Positions 16,062-23,443 of a stretch of 39,510 nucleotides of DNA are shown here, piece by piece. Within the stretch, counting starts at the first letter, position 1; the number at the start of each line of letters is the position of its first letter. The stretch spans positions 1-39,510 of the forward strand of contig JADGEM010000045.1 of assembly GCA_016744375.1 (NCBI GenBank), given 5' to 3'. This DNA is from Gammaproteobacteria bacterium (GTDB lineage Bacteria; Pseudomonadota; Gammaproteobacteria; GRL18). The notes below the pieces were generated by a model that was given only the letters and a program-made list of their open reading frames with translations, did no database searches and was not told where the DNA came from. The translations under genes were made by a program, and so were the position numbers.

Positions 16062-17279
16062 ATGACGACAATGATTTCAGTTGATGAAGCACTTGTAATT
16101 ATTAAGGCCAAAATCAAACCACTGGTCAATCAACAGACGGTGATTTTGCCCAATGCGCTGGGCAAGACTCTGGCCGAAGATATTATTTCCCCTATGAATG
16201 TGCCTGTATATCAAAATTCAGCTATGGATGGTTATGCTTTTCATTATAAAGAAATGCCTGCTAATGCTGAGAAGACATTAGAAAATATCGGAACTTCTTT
16301 TGCTGGAACCCCCTTTGAAGGCGAGTTAAGAGAAGGGCAGTGCATCAGAATCATGACTGGTGCAAAGATACCTGAAAATGCAGATACTGTGATAGAGCAG
16401 GAAAAAGTCACGGTAAATGATAACCAAATTTCCATTTCTTCCGGGATTAAGCAAGGGCAAAATGTTCGACACATAGGTGAAGACATTGCTCAGGGTAGTG
16501 TTGTCTTATCCTCGGGGCAGAAATTAGGTGCTGCACAAATGGGGGTTTTAGCCTCATTAGGTCTGGCTTCATTAAAGATAAAGCGCCCAATCAGGGTGGC
16601 TATCTTTTCCAGTGGTGATGAAATCTGCAGCATTGGAGAGTCACTTCATGGCAGCCAAATCTATGATAGTAACCGTTACACCATCAGTGGTCTGCTGAAA
16701 GACCTTGGTGTTGATGTCATTGATCTGGGGGTTATTCCTGACAATCGTGAATCAATAACCAGGGCATTGCTTCAAGGGGCTTCTGAGGCTGATATGGTGA
16801 TCACATCTGGTGGTGTATCAGTTGGTGATGCAGATTATATCAAACAATGTCTGCAAGAGTCAGGGCAGATTCATTTTAGTAAGTTGCATCTGAAACCCGG
16901 AAGACCATTAACTTTTGGCCAGCTCAACAAGACTCATTTTTTTGGCCTTCCCGGCAATCCCGTGGCCGTTATGGTTACTTTTATGTATTTTGTCAGGCCG
17001 GCCATTAAAATGTTGATGGGCCATAAAGATATTTCCCTGTTTCAATTTAAAGTGCCTTGTCAAACAAGCTTACGAAAATTACCAGGAAGAACTGAAATAC
17101 AACGTGGTGTACTGGAACAAGATCCCAAATTGGGTCTGGTAGTTAAAACCACTGGGAAACAGGGTTCAGGAGTTTTAAGCTCGATGTGCAAGGGAAATTG
17201 CTTTATTTATCTTGATCATGAGAGCCAATCAATTAACACGGGTGATAATGTTACTGTACACCCGTTTTCCAGCTTTTAA
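16062..17279 (+). CDS. moeA: Molybdopterin/tungstopterin metal-insertion protein MoeA
   Basis: The 405-aa protein inserts the metal oxyanion into adenylated pterin. The MoeA layout is clear: PVYQNSAMDGYAF near 48-60, IMTGAKIPENADTVI, the MoCF domain with DSNRYTISGLL, TSGGVSVGDADY and FGLPGNPVAVMV, and the C-terminal domain IV. Lying in the same operon as tupBC and the AOR genes, it is probably the paralogue that handles tungstate. Its stop overlaps by 4 bp the stop of the convergent membrane-protein gene, so no terminator fits between them. Confidence 0.93.
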   Translation: MTTMISVDEALVIIKAKIKPLVNQQTVILPNALGKTLAEDIISPMNVPVYQNSAMDGYAFHYKEMPANAEKTLENIGTSFAGTPFEGELREGQCIRIMTGAKIPENADTVIEQEKVTVNDNQISISSGIKQGQNVRHIGEDIAQGSVVLSSGQKLGAAQMGVLASLGLASLKIKRPIRVAIFSSGDEICSIGESLHGSQIYDSNRYTISGLLKDLGVDVIDLGVIPDNRESITRALLQGASEADMVITSGGVSVGDADYIKQCLQESGQIHFSKLHLKPGRPLTFGQLNKTHFFGLPGNPVAVMVTFMYFVRPAIKMLMGHKDISLFQFKVPCQTSLRKLPGRTEIQRGVLEQDPKLGLVVKTTGKQGSGVLSSMCKGNCFIYLDHESQSINTGDNVTVHPFSSF

Positions 17280-17677
17280 ATTTCTCTGCCGAAAAAAGGT
17301 GAATAGTAGCGGAACTTTGCCGGTGCATGAGATGAGATACCTGAAATAAAAATAATACTGAGCAATAAATACTGCTCATATCCAGGGAAATAAGGGAGTG
17401 CTGTAAAAATGAATAATTTGATAATGATGGCTATGCCTCTATTTTGTAACAGCCATTTTCCATGCGACCAGACACTGAGGAAAACCATTGCCAGTCCAGA
17501 TAGAATCATCGCATAGTAATAACCTATCCAAAGAGATTTTTCAGCATGAAAGAGCAACCCCCCGGATAAACCCAATAGTCCCATTAAATGGACAGTACGA
17601 AGACTAATATCCAACCAGCGTTTACCATAAAACCCCCTGCTATTTTCGGGGAAGAACACTTTATTTAAAATATTCAC
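17276..17677 (-). CDS. Conserved-looking integral membrane protein, 133 aa
   Basis: The protein has about four hydrophobic helices. The first begins RTVHLMGLLGLSGGLLF, with a His and glycine pattern that recalls small heme-binding or CopD/DUF2269-like membrane proteins, but I cannot assign it. It starts with GTG at 17677, which overlaps the stop of the small basic gene by 4 bp (GTGA), so its translation is probably coupled to that gene. No separate ribosome site is seen. It ends overlapping the moeA stop from the other strand. It is the last gene of the fad cluster by position, but whether it acts in fatty-acid metabolism is unknown. Confidence 0.7.
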   Translation of the reverse strand: MNILNKVFFPENSRGFYGKRWLDISLRTVHLMGLLGLSGGLLFHAEKSLWIGYYYAMILSGLAMVFLSVWSHGKWLLQNRGIAIIIKLFIFTALPYFPGYEQYLLLSIIFISGISSHAPAKFRYYSPFFGREI

Positions 17678-17853
17678 TTGTTATGAACAAAAATTTTATG
17701 AGCACTTACCAGAAGTTCTCTGGGTTTCTTAATACTAGAGGAGTGTGCGGAAGCGGTACGCATCATATGCGTATAGGAGCGATGCAGAGTACTTGTGGCT
17801 GCAACCCTGCGTGAACCTCTGAAGGTTCTTGATGGGCGGGGTGTGCTACACAT
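17674..17853 (-). CDS. Small basic protein, 59 aa, unknown
   Basis: A short open frame begins at ATG 17853 with an excellent AGGAG site 5 bases upstream, 33 bases after the fadD stop. The product is rich in Arg, Ser, Thr and His (MCSTPRPSRTFRGSRR at the start) with no membrane helix. It ends in a GTGA overlap with the next membrane-protein gene, which supports real translation. The DNA is visibly less AT-rich than its neighbours and contains two perfect small hairpins (17757-17773 and 17813-17828), so an alternative is a structured RNA leader. I recognise no family. Confidence 0.55.
   Translation of the reverse strand: MCSTPRPSRTFRGSRRVAATSTLHRSYTHMMRTASAHSSSIKKPRELLVSAHKIFVHNK
17757..17828 (-). 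repeat. Two perfect hairpins within the small basic gene
   Basis: TACGCAT/ATGCGTA (17757-17773, 3-base loop) and GAACCT/AGGTTC (17813-17828, 4-base loop) lie inside the 59-aa gene. Neither is followed by a T-run. They may form mRNA structure. Confidence 0.5.
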
Positions 17854-17886
17854 AGTCTCTCCTCTCATTTAAATTTTGATTAATGA

Positions 17887-19701
17887 TTAAAATGACTGAA
17901 TATGTCCAGTATATAAATCATCAATATCCTTTTTGTAATTTGCAATAATCTGATTACGCTTAAGCTTCAATGTTGGAGTTAACATGCCGTTATTAATAGT
18001 CCATGGCTTCAGTACCAGCTTGACTCGGCGTATTTGCTCATACCCCGGGAATGAGGATAATAGAGCGGATATTTTTTTTGTCACAACATCACAAAGTTTT
18101 TTATTTTCCAGGGCATTCTTTTCTACAGCATCAATATGCGCCTCATTTGCAACATCTTGCCACATTTCTTCATTTAAAACGACTATAGCACTCAGATAGG
18201 GCTTTGCTTCGCCAATGACAATGGCCTGTTCAAATATAGGAGCACTGCAAATGGCCATTTCCAAGTCCGCTGGAGGCACTTTTTCTCCATTGCTTAAAAC
18301 CAGAATTTCTTTAACTCGGCCGGTAATGTATAAATGGTTATTTTTTATCTGAACTTTGTCTCCAGTATGCAGCCAGCCATCCGGATTAATGATTTTACGA
18401 GTTGCTGTTTCATTATGCCAATATCCCTGCATAACATTCTGTGCTTTGATTAATAACTCTCCATTTTTTTCGATGCGAGTCTTTATGCCGGGTAAAATCT
18501 GGCCAACACTAAATGGATCATTATCATTGAGCTTGTTGGTACTAATAACGGGACCAGCCTCAGTCATGCCATAACCTTGTGTAATGGTAAGTCCAAGGCC
18601 TATAAAGAACTGAGCAATTTCATTTGAAAGAGGGGCACCTCCACTGATGGCAAGCCTGAGTTTACCGCCTAATTTGGCCATGACTTTGCTGGCAACTATT
18701 TTATCTAATAAAGGCCAGAATAAAAGGCCTGGAAACCAGTTTTTCTTACCTTGAAGATAAAGAAATCGATTCCAGCCGATTTTAATGGTCAAATTAAATA
18801 ATTTTGTCACCAGATGAGGTTTACTTTTTAATTGCTGCGTAATCTTCATATGAATGCGTTCAAATATTCTTGGAACAGTGACCAGGACTGTTGGCTTGAT
18901 GGTTTGCAAGTCAACCGGTAATGCATCTATAGAACGTGCATAAGCGACTTCTGCCCCTGCCATCATGGGAATATAGTAACCAGCAGTTCTTTCAAACATA
19001 TGTGATAGTGGTAAAAATGATAAGAATTTATCACTGCTTTTGCAAGGCACTGCTGAAATTGAAGCCCAGGTATCAAATAATATATTTCGATGGCTGAGCA
19101 TAACACCCTTTGGTTTTCCTGTTGTACCTGATGTGTAGACAATGGTTGCCAGGCTATCAGGATCTCTGTCAGAATTTAAATCAATAAGAGGGTGTCTTTT
19201 TAACGTTTCTGGTGTTTCTTCTGATAATAATGGATTATTATGAATATCTTCAAGTGAGATTATGGCACAAAGTTTTTTTAGTTGTTTGTCAATTGATGAC
19301 AATTCTTCAATTTTTTTATTGGTGTCAACAATCATTAGTTTAATGCTGGCATCATCTAGAATATAAGCAATGCTTTTGGGTCTGTCATTAGGATATAAGG
19401 GTACAACAACCATGCCAATACTTAAGGCAGCCTGTTCTGTAAACACCCATTCAGGACAATTTCTAACCATGATGGCAATATTGTCTTTTGCTTTGAGGCC
19501 CAGAAGTAGAAAATATGCCCGCCACTTTAACATTTCAATATAGGCTTCAGACCAGGTCAGGTTTTGCCACTGATTAATTGAATTATCGAAGTAGTGATAG
19601 GCTATTTTGTCTGGTGTGCTATTGACACGCTTAAAAAAAAGACCGGACAAAGTTCCGGCAGATCCGGGGGTGATAGGTTCGACCTGTTTGTTGGTTTTCA
19701 T
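17887..19701 (-). CDS. fadD: Long-chain fatty acid-CoA ligase
   Basis: A 604-aa AMP-binding enzyme that activates fatty acids with ATP and CoA. The P-loop TIVYTSGTTGKPKG is at about 187-200, with GYGMTEAGP in the middle, GWLHTGD and the hinge/lid ITGRVKEILVLSNGEKVPP toward the end. The length of about 600 aa and the SNGEKVPP hinge place it with the FAA1/FadD15-type synthetases rather than the shorter E. coli FadD. The ATG at 19701 has GAGG 8-9 bases upstream; a TTG six bases earlier is less likely. The genes before it on the same strand encode the beta-oxidation enzymes, separated by a 140-bp spacer with tandem repeats. Confidence 0.93.
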   Translation of the reverse strand: MKTNKQVEPITPGSAGTLSGLFFKRVNSTPDKIAYHYFDNSINQWQNLTWSEAYIEMLKWRAYFLLLGLKAKDNIAIMVRNCPEWVFTEQAALSIGMVVVPLYPNDRPKSIAYILDDASIKLMIVDTNKKIEELSSIDKQLKKLCAIISLEDIHNNPLLSEETPETLKRHPLIDLNSDRDPDSLATIVYTSGTTGKPKGVMLSHRNILFDTWASISAVPCKSSDKFLSFLPLSHMFERTAGYYIPMMAGAEVAYARSIDALPVDLQTIKPTVLVTVPRIFERIHMKITQQLKSKPHLVTKLFNLTIKIGWNRFLYLQGKKNWFPGLLFWPLLDKIVASKVMAKLGGKLRLAISGGAPLSNEIAQFFIGLGLTITQGYGMTEAGPVISTNKLNDNDPFSVGQILPGIKTRIEKNGELLIKAQNVMQGYWHNETATRKIINPDGWLHTGDKVQIKNNHLYITGRVKEILVLSNGEKVPPADLEMAICSAPIFEQAIVIGEAKPYLSAIVVLNEEMWQDVANEAHIDAVEKNALENKKLCDVVTKKISALLSSFPGYEQIRRVKLVLKPWTINNGMLTPTLKLKRNQIIANYKKDIDDLYTGHIQSF

Positions 19702-19728
19702 AATCAATACCTCTTATTTACTAATAGC

Positions 19729-19838
19729 TGATGGCTAACATTTACAACGCCTGAAGGCTAACATTTACAACGGCTGAAGGCTCTTTATTAAAATAGCTGA
19801 AGGCTCTTAACTAAAAGCAGCGAGTGCTCTCAACTCTT
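19729..19838 (-). repeat. Degenerate 23-bp tandem repeat between fadB/J-like gene and fadD
   Basis: Four consecutive units (19729-19751, 19752-19774, 19775-19797, 19798-19821) begin TGATGGCT or TGAAGGCT, with a partial fifth to about 19838. The first two are nearly identical; the later ones drift after the TGAAGGCT core. They fill most of the gap ahead of the fadD ribosome site and would be transcribed. Confidence 0.8.
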
Positions 19839-19841
19839 AAG

Positions 19842-21977
19842 TTATTTATAAATTAGACTGTCCCATCCTATAACTGGATTAAAGCGTCGACCATAATCTT
19901 TTGACAGGTCGATTAGTGTATGATCCATTTCCTCAATTCCTTTATGTTTTATATAGTGCATTGGACCACCTAAAAATGGAGCAAACCCTGTCCCAAAAAT
20001 AATTCCTGCATCCAGGAGATCTTCATTTTCTACGACTTTCTCGTCAAGACAGGCAACAGCCTCATTAAACAGGCGAAACATTAAACGATTGCTGATCTGA
20101 GCTCTTGACAGACCATCATAATGGCTTGCTTTATAAACTGGCTTGCCATTTTTATAATCATAAAAACCTTTGTGGGTTTTTATTCCTAATCGGCCGTTTT
20201 CTACCCATTGGATTAATTTTTCAGGGACACGGACTGATTGTGATTTTGACAAGTTTGTGGCGACAGAAAGACAGATATCCAGCCCGACTTTGTCGGCAAG
20301 CTGTATAGGTCCCATGGGCATTCCAAAATGAGTAGCCGCCTTATCAATAAATTCAGCAGGTATACCTTCACCATAGAGTTCAATGGCTTCTAGTAAATAG
20401 GGAGTCAGTATGCGGTTAACTAAAAAGCCGGGTGTACTAGTAACAGGTAAAGGGAGCTTTCCAATTTTTCCGGCAAATTGAAGAGCAAACTGTCTGGCGG
20501 CGGTAGAGGTCAGTTTTGAACTCACGACTTCAATGAGTGGCATTCTGGCAACAGGATTAAAGAAGTGAATACCAACCAAACGTTCAGGACTACTGAGTAC
20601 CTGTGAAATATCATCCAGAGGAATACTGGAGGTATTCGTTGCAAAAATACATTCAGGCTTTGCGATTTGTTCAGCGTATTTAAAAACACTTTGTTTGGCT
20701 TTTGTGTCTTCAATAATAGCTTCAATGATCAGGTCGGCTTTTTTTAGGCCATAATTTTTAAAATCAGGGATTAAACGATCCATTGATGACTGGTATAAAT
20801 GATTTTCTTTGAGTTTATGTTTAAAAAATCGATGCCCTCTTTGAATCAGTCGTGCTAATACTTCATGAGACTGATCATGAACTGTGACTGTAAATCCCCT
20901 ATAAACACATTCAATGGCAATGTCTCCACCCATAACACCACCGCCGATAATATGTATGTGTTCCAGTGGTTTGTCTTTTTTTGAATGAGATAGGGTTTTT
21001 AATCGATCCTGTAAATGAAAAACACGAATAAGGTTTTGTGCTGTGTCACTTGTGATTAAACTGGCGACTGATTCAGCTTCTTTCTTCATCATGAAATCAT
21101 CATTTCCAGCGTGAAATTGCCAGAGATTAATTAATTCAAAAGGTGCAGGATAATGCGTCTTTTGAACTTTTTTACTGACACTTTTTGTCAGCATATAAGC
21201 AATAAGAGGTCGAACAAAATCCATTTCAAATAAATTATAATAGAAGGAACGTTTCTGTTGCTGCTTAAAGTATTTCAACTTGCTTCTTGTTTGTCCTTTT
21301 GCCTTGTCTAGCCAAAGATTAACAAGTTTTTTAAAATATTTATTTTTGATGTTTTTTGAAATAATTTCATCAATCAACCCCAATCGCATGGCACCTCTCA
21401 CGGAGAGTGTACGCCCTGAAAGCATGAGTGACATGGATTTAAAGACACCCAATAGACGATTTGTCCTAACTGTGCCCCCGAAACCGGGATGGATCCCTAA
21501 TTTGACTTCAGGTAAACCCAACCTGGTTTTTGAATTATCCAGTGCAATTCGATAATCACAGGCTAAAGCAAGCTCCATTCCACCACCGAGACAATGACCA
21601 TTAAGTAAAGCAAAAGTAGGAAAAGGTAAATTCTCTATGCTGTTCATCACATGCTGACCAAGCTGGACGGCATGTAATGCTTGATCATAGGCTGTGTCGC
21701 TTTTTTTCAGATCAGACTGGTTTGGTAAGTTATCAGATGAATTAAGGAAGCTTGAAAACTCTTTAACGTCAGCACCGGCAATAAAGCAATTGTCTTTTTT
21801 TGACTGAAATATTAATGCCTTAGCTGGAACTTTTCTAATGTCATCGAGGATGCTTTGCAATTCAATCAGAACATTTTGTGATAAGACATTGGTTGTTGTA
21901 TCTGGTTTATCTAAACTTAGTGTAATAATTTGCTCATTGTCTTTTTCAACAAGCCAATTGGTGTAGGAAGTTTTCAT
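19842..21977 (-). CDS. Fatty-acid oxidation multifunctional protein (enoyl-CoA hydratase / 3-hydroxyacyl-CoA dehydrogenase)
   Basis: A 711-aa two-enzyme protein for steps two and three of beta-oxidation. The N-terminal crotonase domain has the oxyanion-hole sequence HCLGGGMELALACDYRIA with Glu135 and LPEVKLGIHPGFGGT with Glu157. The dehydrogenase domain has an NAD-binding GGGVMGGDIA, NTSSIPLDDI and the catalytic-His motif GIHFFNPVARMPLIEVV. Size and order match the FadB/FadJ family; which of the two is not certain. The ATG at 21977 is preferred because AAGGA precedes it; a longer frame from 22025 would overlap the thiolase gene. It lies 25 bp after the thiolase gene, as in fad operons. Confidence 0.92.
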   Translation of the reverse strand: MKTSYTNWLVEKDNEQIITLSLDKPDTTTNVLSQNVLIELQSILDDIRKVPAKALIFQSKKDNCFIAGADVKEFSSFLNSSDNLPNQSDLKKSDTAYDQALHAVQLGQHVMNSIENLPFPTFALLNGHCLGGGMELALACDYRIALDNSKTRLGLPEVKLGIHPGFGGTVRTNRLLGVFKSMSLMLSGRTLSVRGAMRLGLIDEIISKNIKNKYFKKLVNLWLDKAKGQTRSKLKYFKQQQKRSFYYNLFEMDFVRPLIAYMLTKSVSKKVQKTHYPAPFELINLWQFHAGNDDFMMKKEAESVASLITSDTAQNLIRVFHLQDRLKTLSHSKKDKPLEHIHIIGGGVMGGDIAIECVYRGFTVTVHDQSHEVLARLIQRGHRFFKHKLKENHLYQSSMDRLIPDFKNYGLKKADLIIEAIIEDTKAKQSVFKYAEQIAKPECIFATNTSSIPLDDISQVLSSPERLVGIHFFNPVARMPLIEVVSSKLTSTAARQFALQFAGKIGKLPLPVTSTPGFLVNRILTPYLLEAIELYGEGIPAEFIDKAATHFGMPMGPIQLADKVGLDICLSVATNLSKSQSVRVPEKLIQWVENGRLGIKTHKGFYDYKNGKPVYKASHYDGLSRAQISNRLMFRLFNEAVACLDEKVVENEDLLDAGIIFGTGFAPFLGGPMHYIKHKGIEEMDHTLIDLSKDYGRRFNPVIGWDSLIYK

Positions 21978-22002
21978 GATGAGTATCCTTTTAAAAAGTA
22001 GA

Positions 22003-23349
22003 TTAATGATTACCAGCTGATTCAATTAATATGGCACCACCTTGACCACCACCAATACAGAGTGCAGCAATACCCCGGAATGTTTTGTTTTCAGAAGAAC
22101 TGTTTTTTAATGTATGAAGCAGGTGTAAAACAATTCGTGCACCACTGGCACCAACCGGATGCCCCAAACTAATACCTCCTCCATCGACGTTTATTTTGTC
22201 ATCAGGAATAAGACCTAATATGTTTTTTAGTCCCAGTTCGTTGCTGCAGAAGTTATCATCATTCAGTACTTTTTGGCACGCCAGGATCTGAGCGGCAAAG
22301 GCTTCATTAATTTCCCAATAGTCAATATCATTAATTGTTAATTGATGTTTCTTTAACAGTGGGGGAATTGCATAGGCTGGCCCAAGGCCCATTTCTTCGG
22401 GTGTTAGTCCAACCCAATGTGAATCAATTATTTTGCCGAGGACATTTAATGAGTATTTTTTTACGGCTTTATCACTGGCAAGGAAAAGGCTGGTGGCACC
22501 ATCGCTGATTTGTGCACTATTTCCAGCGGTGACAGAGCCATTTTTACGATCAAAAACGGGTTTTAGTCTGGAAAGTTTTTTAATACTCGAATCTTTCCTC
22601 AGACCATTATCATGTTTATAATAATGGTCGTTAGTATCATAGATTGGCGTGATTTCATCATCCAGTCGGCCATGCTTGGCGGCATATGATAAACGTTCAT
22701 GACTTTGCAATGCATAATTATCCATATCAGAACGTGAAATATCAAAGTGATAAGCCAGGTTTTCGGCGGTTTGTCCCATAGAGAGATCAACGAGTGGATC
22801 TTGGAGACCTTTTATTAGAGAGAAAACCGGCTTCAAAAAAGAAGGTCTAAGATTGAATAATTGCCTGATATATTGAATGTTATCAATGAAACGGTGAGTA
22901 CGAATATTAAACCAATGTGAGAGCCAGTTAATCATGGAATTATTCCACATAACAGGGGCTCTTGACATTACTTCAGTGCCTCCAACTAAAACAATATCTG
23001 CTTTACCGCTGATGATACTGTTCATACCACTATCAATTGCCTGCAGTCCGGATGCGCAATTTCTCTGCACGGTCCAGGCTGGGGTTTTATTATCGCAACC
23101 GATTCTTAAAGCAATTTGTCTGGCAATATTGGCCTCACTGGCATCGGGCATGACACAGCCAATAACAACTTCATCGATATCATGTGCTGTAAATGGCATT
23201 CTGAGCAGTAGGTCACGTGCGGATGCAACGGAGAGATCACTGGCGCTAAAAGGTCCCGGTCTGCCTGTTGCTTTTAGTTGTGGTGTCCTTTGGCCATCGA
23301 CAATGTAAACTGTCTCTATTGGTATCTTATTGCTAATCATCTTTGTCAT
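22003..23349 (-). CDS. 3-ketoacyl-CoA thiolase (acetyl-CoA acyltransferase)
   Basis: The 448-aa thiolase cleaves 3-ketoacyl-CoA with CoA in the last step of beta-oxidation. The nucleophile is Cys98 in NCASGLQAIDSG. NEAFAAQ, GGGISLGHPVGASGAR and the C-terminal CIGGGQGGA, which carries the second catalytic cysteine, are all present. The length of about 448 is closer to FadI than to FadA (about 390). GGAG lies 7 bases before the ATG at 23349. It is the partner of the multifunctional protein encoded next. Confidence 0.93.
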   Translation of the reverse strand: MTKMISNKIPIETVYIVDGQRTPQLKATGRPGPFSASDLSVASARDLLLRMPFTAHDIDEVVIGCVMPDASEANIARQIALRIGCDNKTPAWTVQRNCASGLQAIDSGMNSIISGKADIVLVGGTEVMSRAPVMWNNSMINWLSHWFNIRTHRFIDNIQYIRQLFNLRPSFLKPVFSLIKGLQDPLVDLSMGQTAENLAYHFDISRSDMDNYALQSHERLSYAAKHGRLDDEITPIYDTNDHYYKHDNGLRKDSSIKKLSRLKPVFDRKNGSVTAGNSAQISDGATSLFLASDKAVKKYSLNVLGKIIDSHWVGLTPEEMGLGPAYAIPPLLKKHQLTINDIDYWEINEAFAAQILACQKVLNDDNFCSNELGLKNILGLIPDDKINVDGGGISLGHPVGASGARIVLHLLHTLKNSSSENKTFRGIAALCIGGGQGGAILIESAGNH

Positions 23350-23443
23350 GATTATCTCCAGGATTATATTGTTATCTCAGATAAATTTGTTTAATCTTCC
23401 CCTCTATATCTTATAAAAAAAAGAGGAAGTAATAGTTGTTATT

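Noticed and set aside
19729..19838. Tandem repeats considered as a CRISPR array
   Set aside because: Units are contiguous without unique spacers and no cas genes are near.
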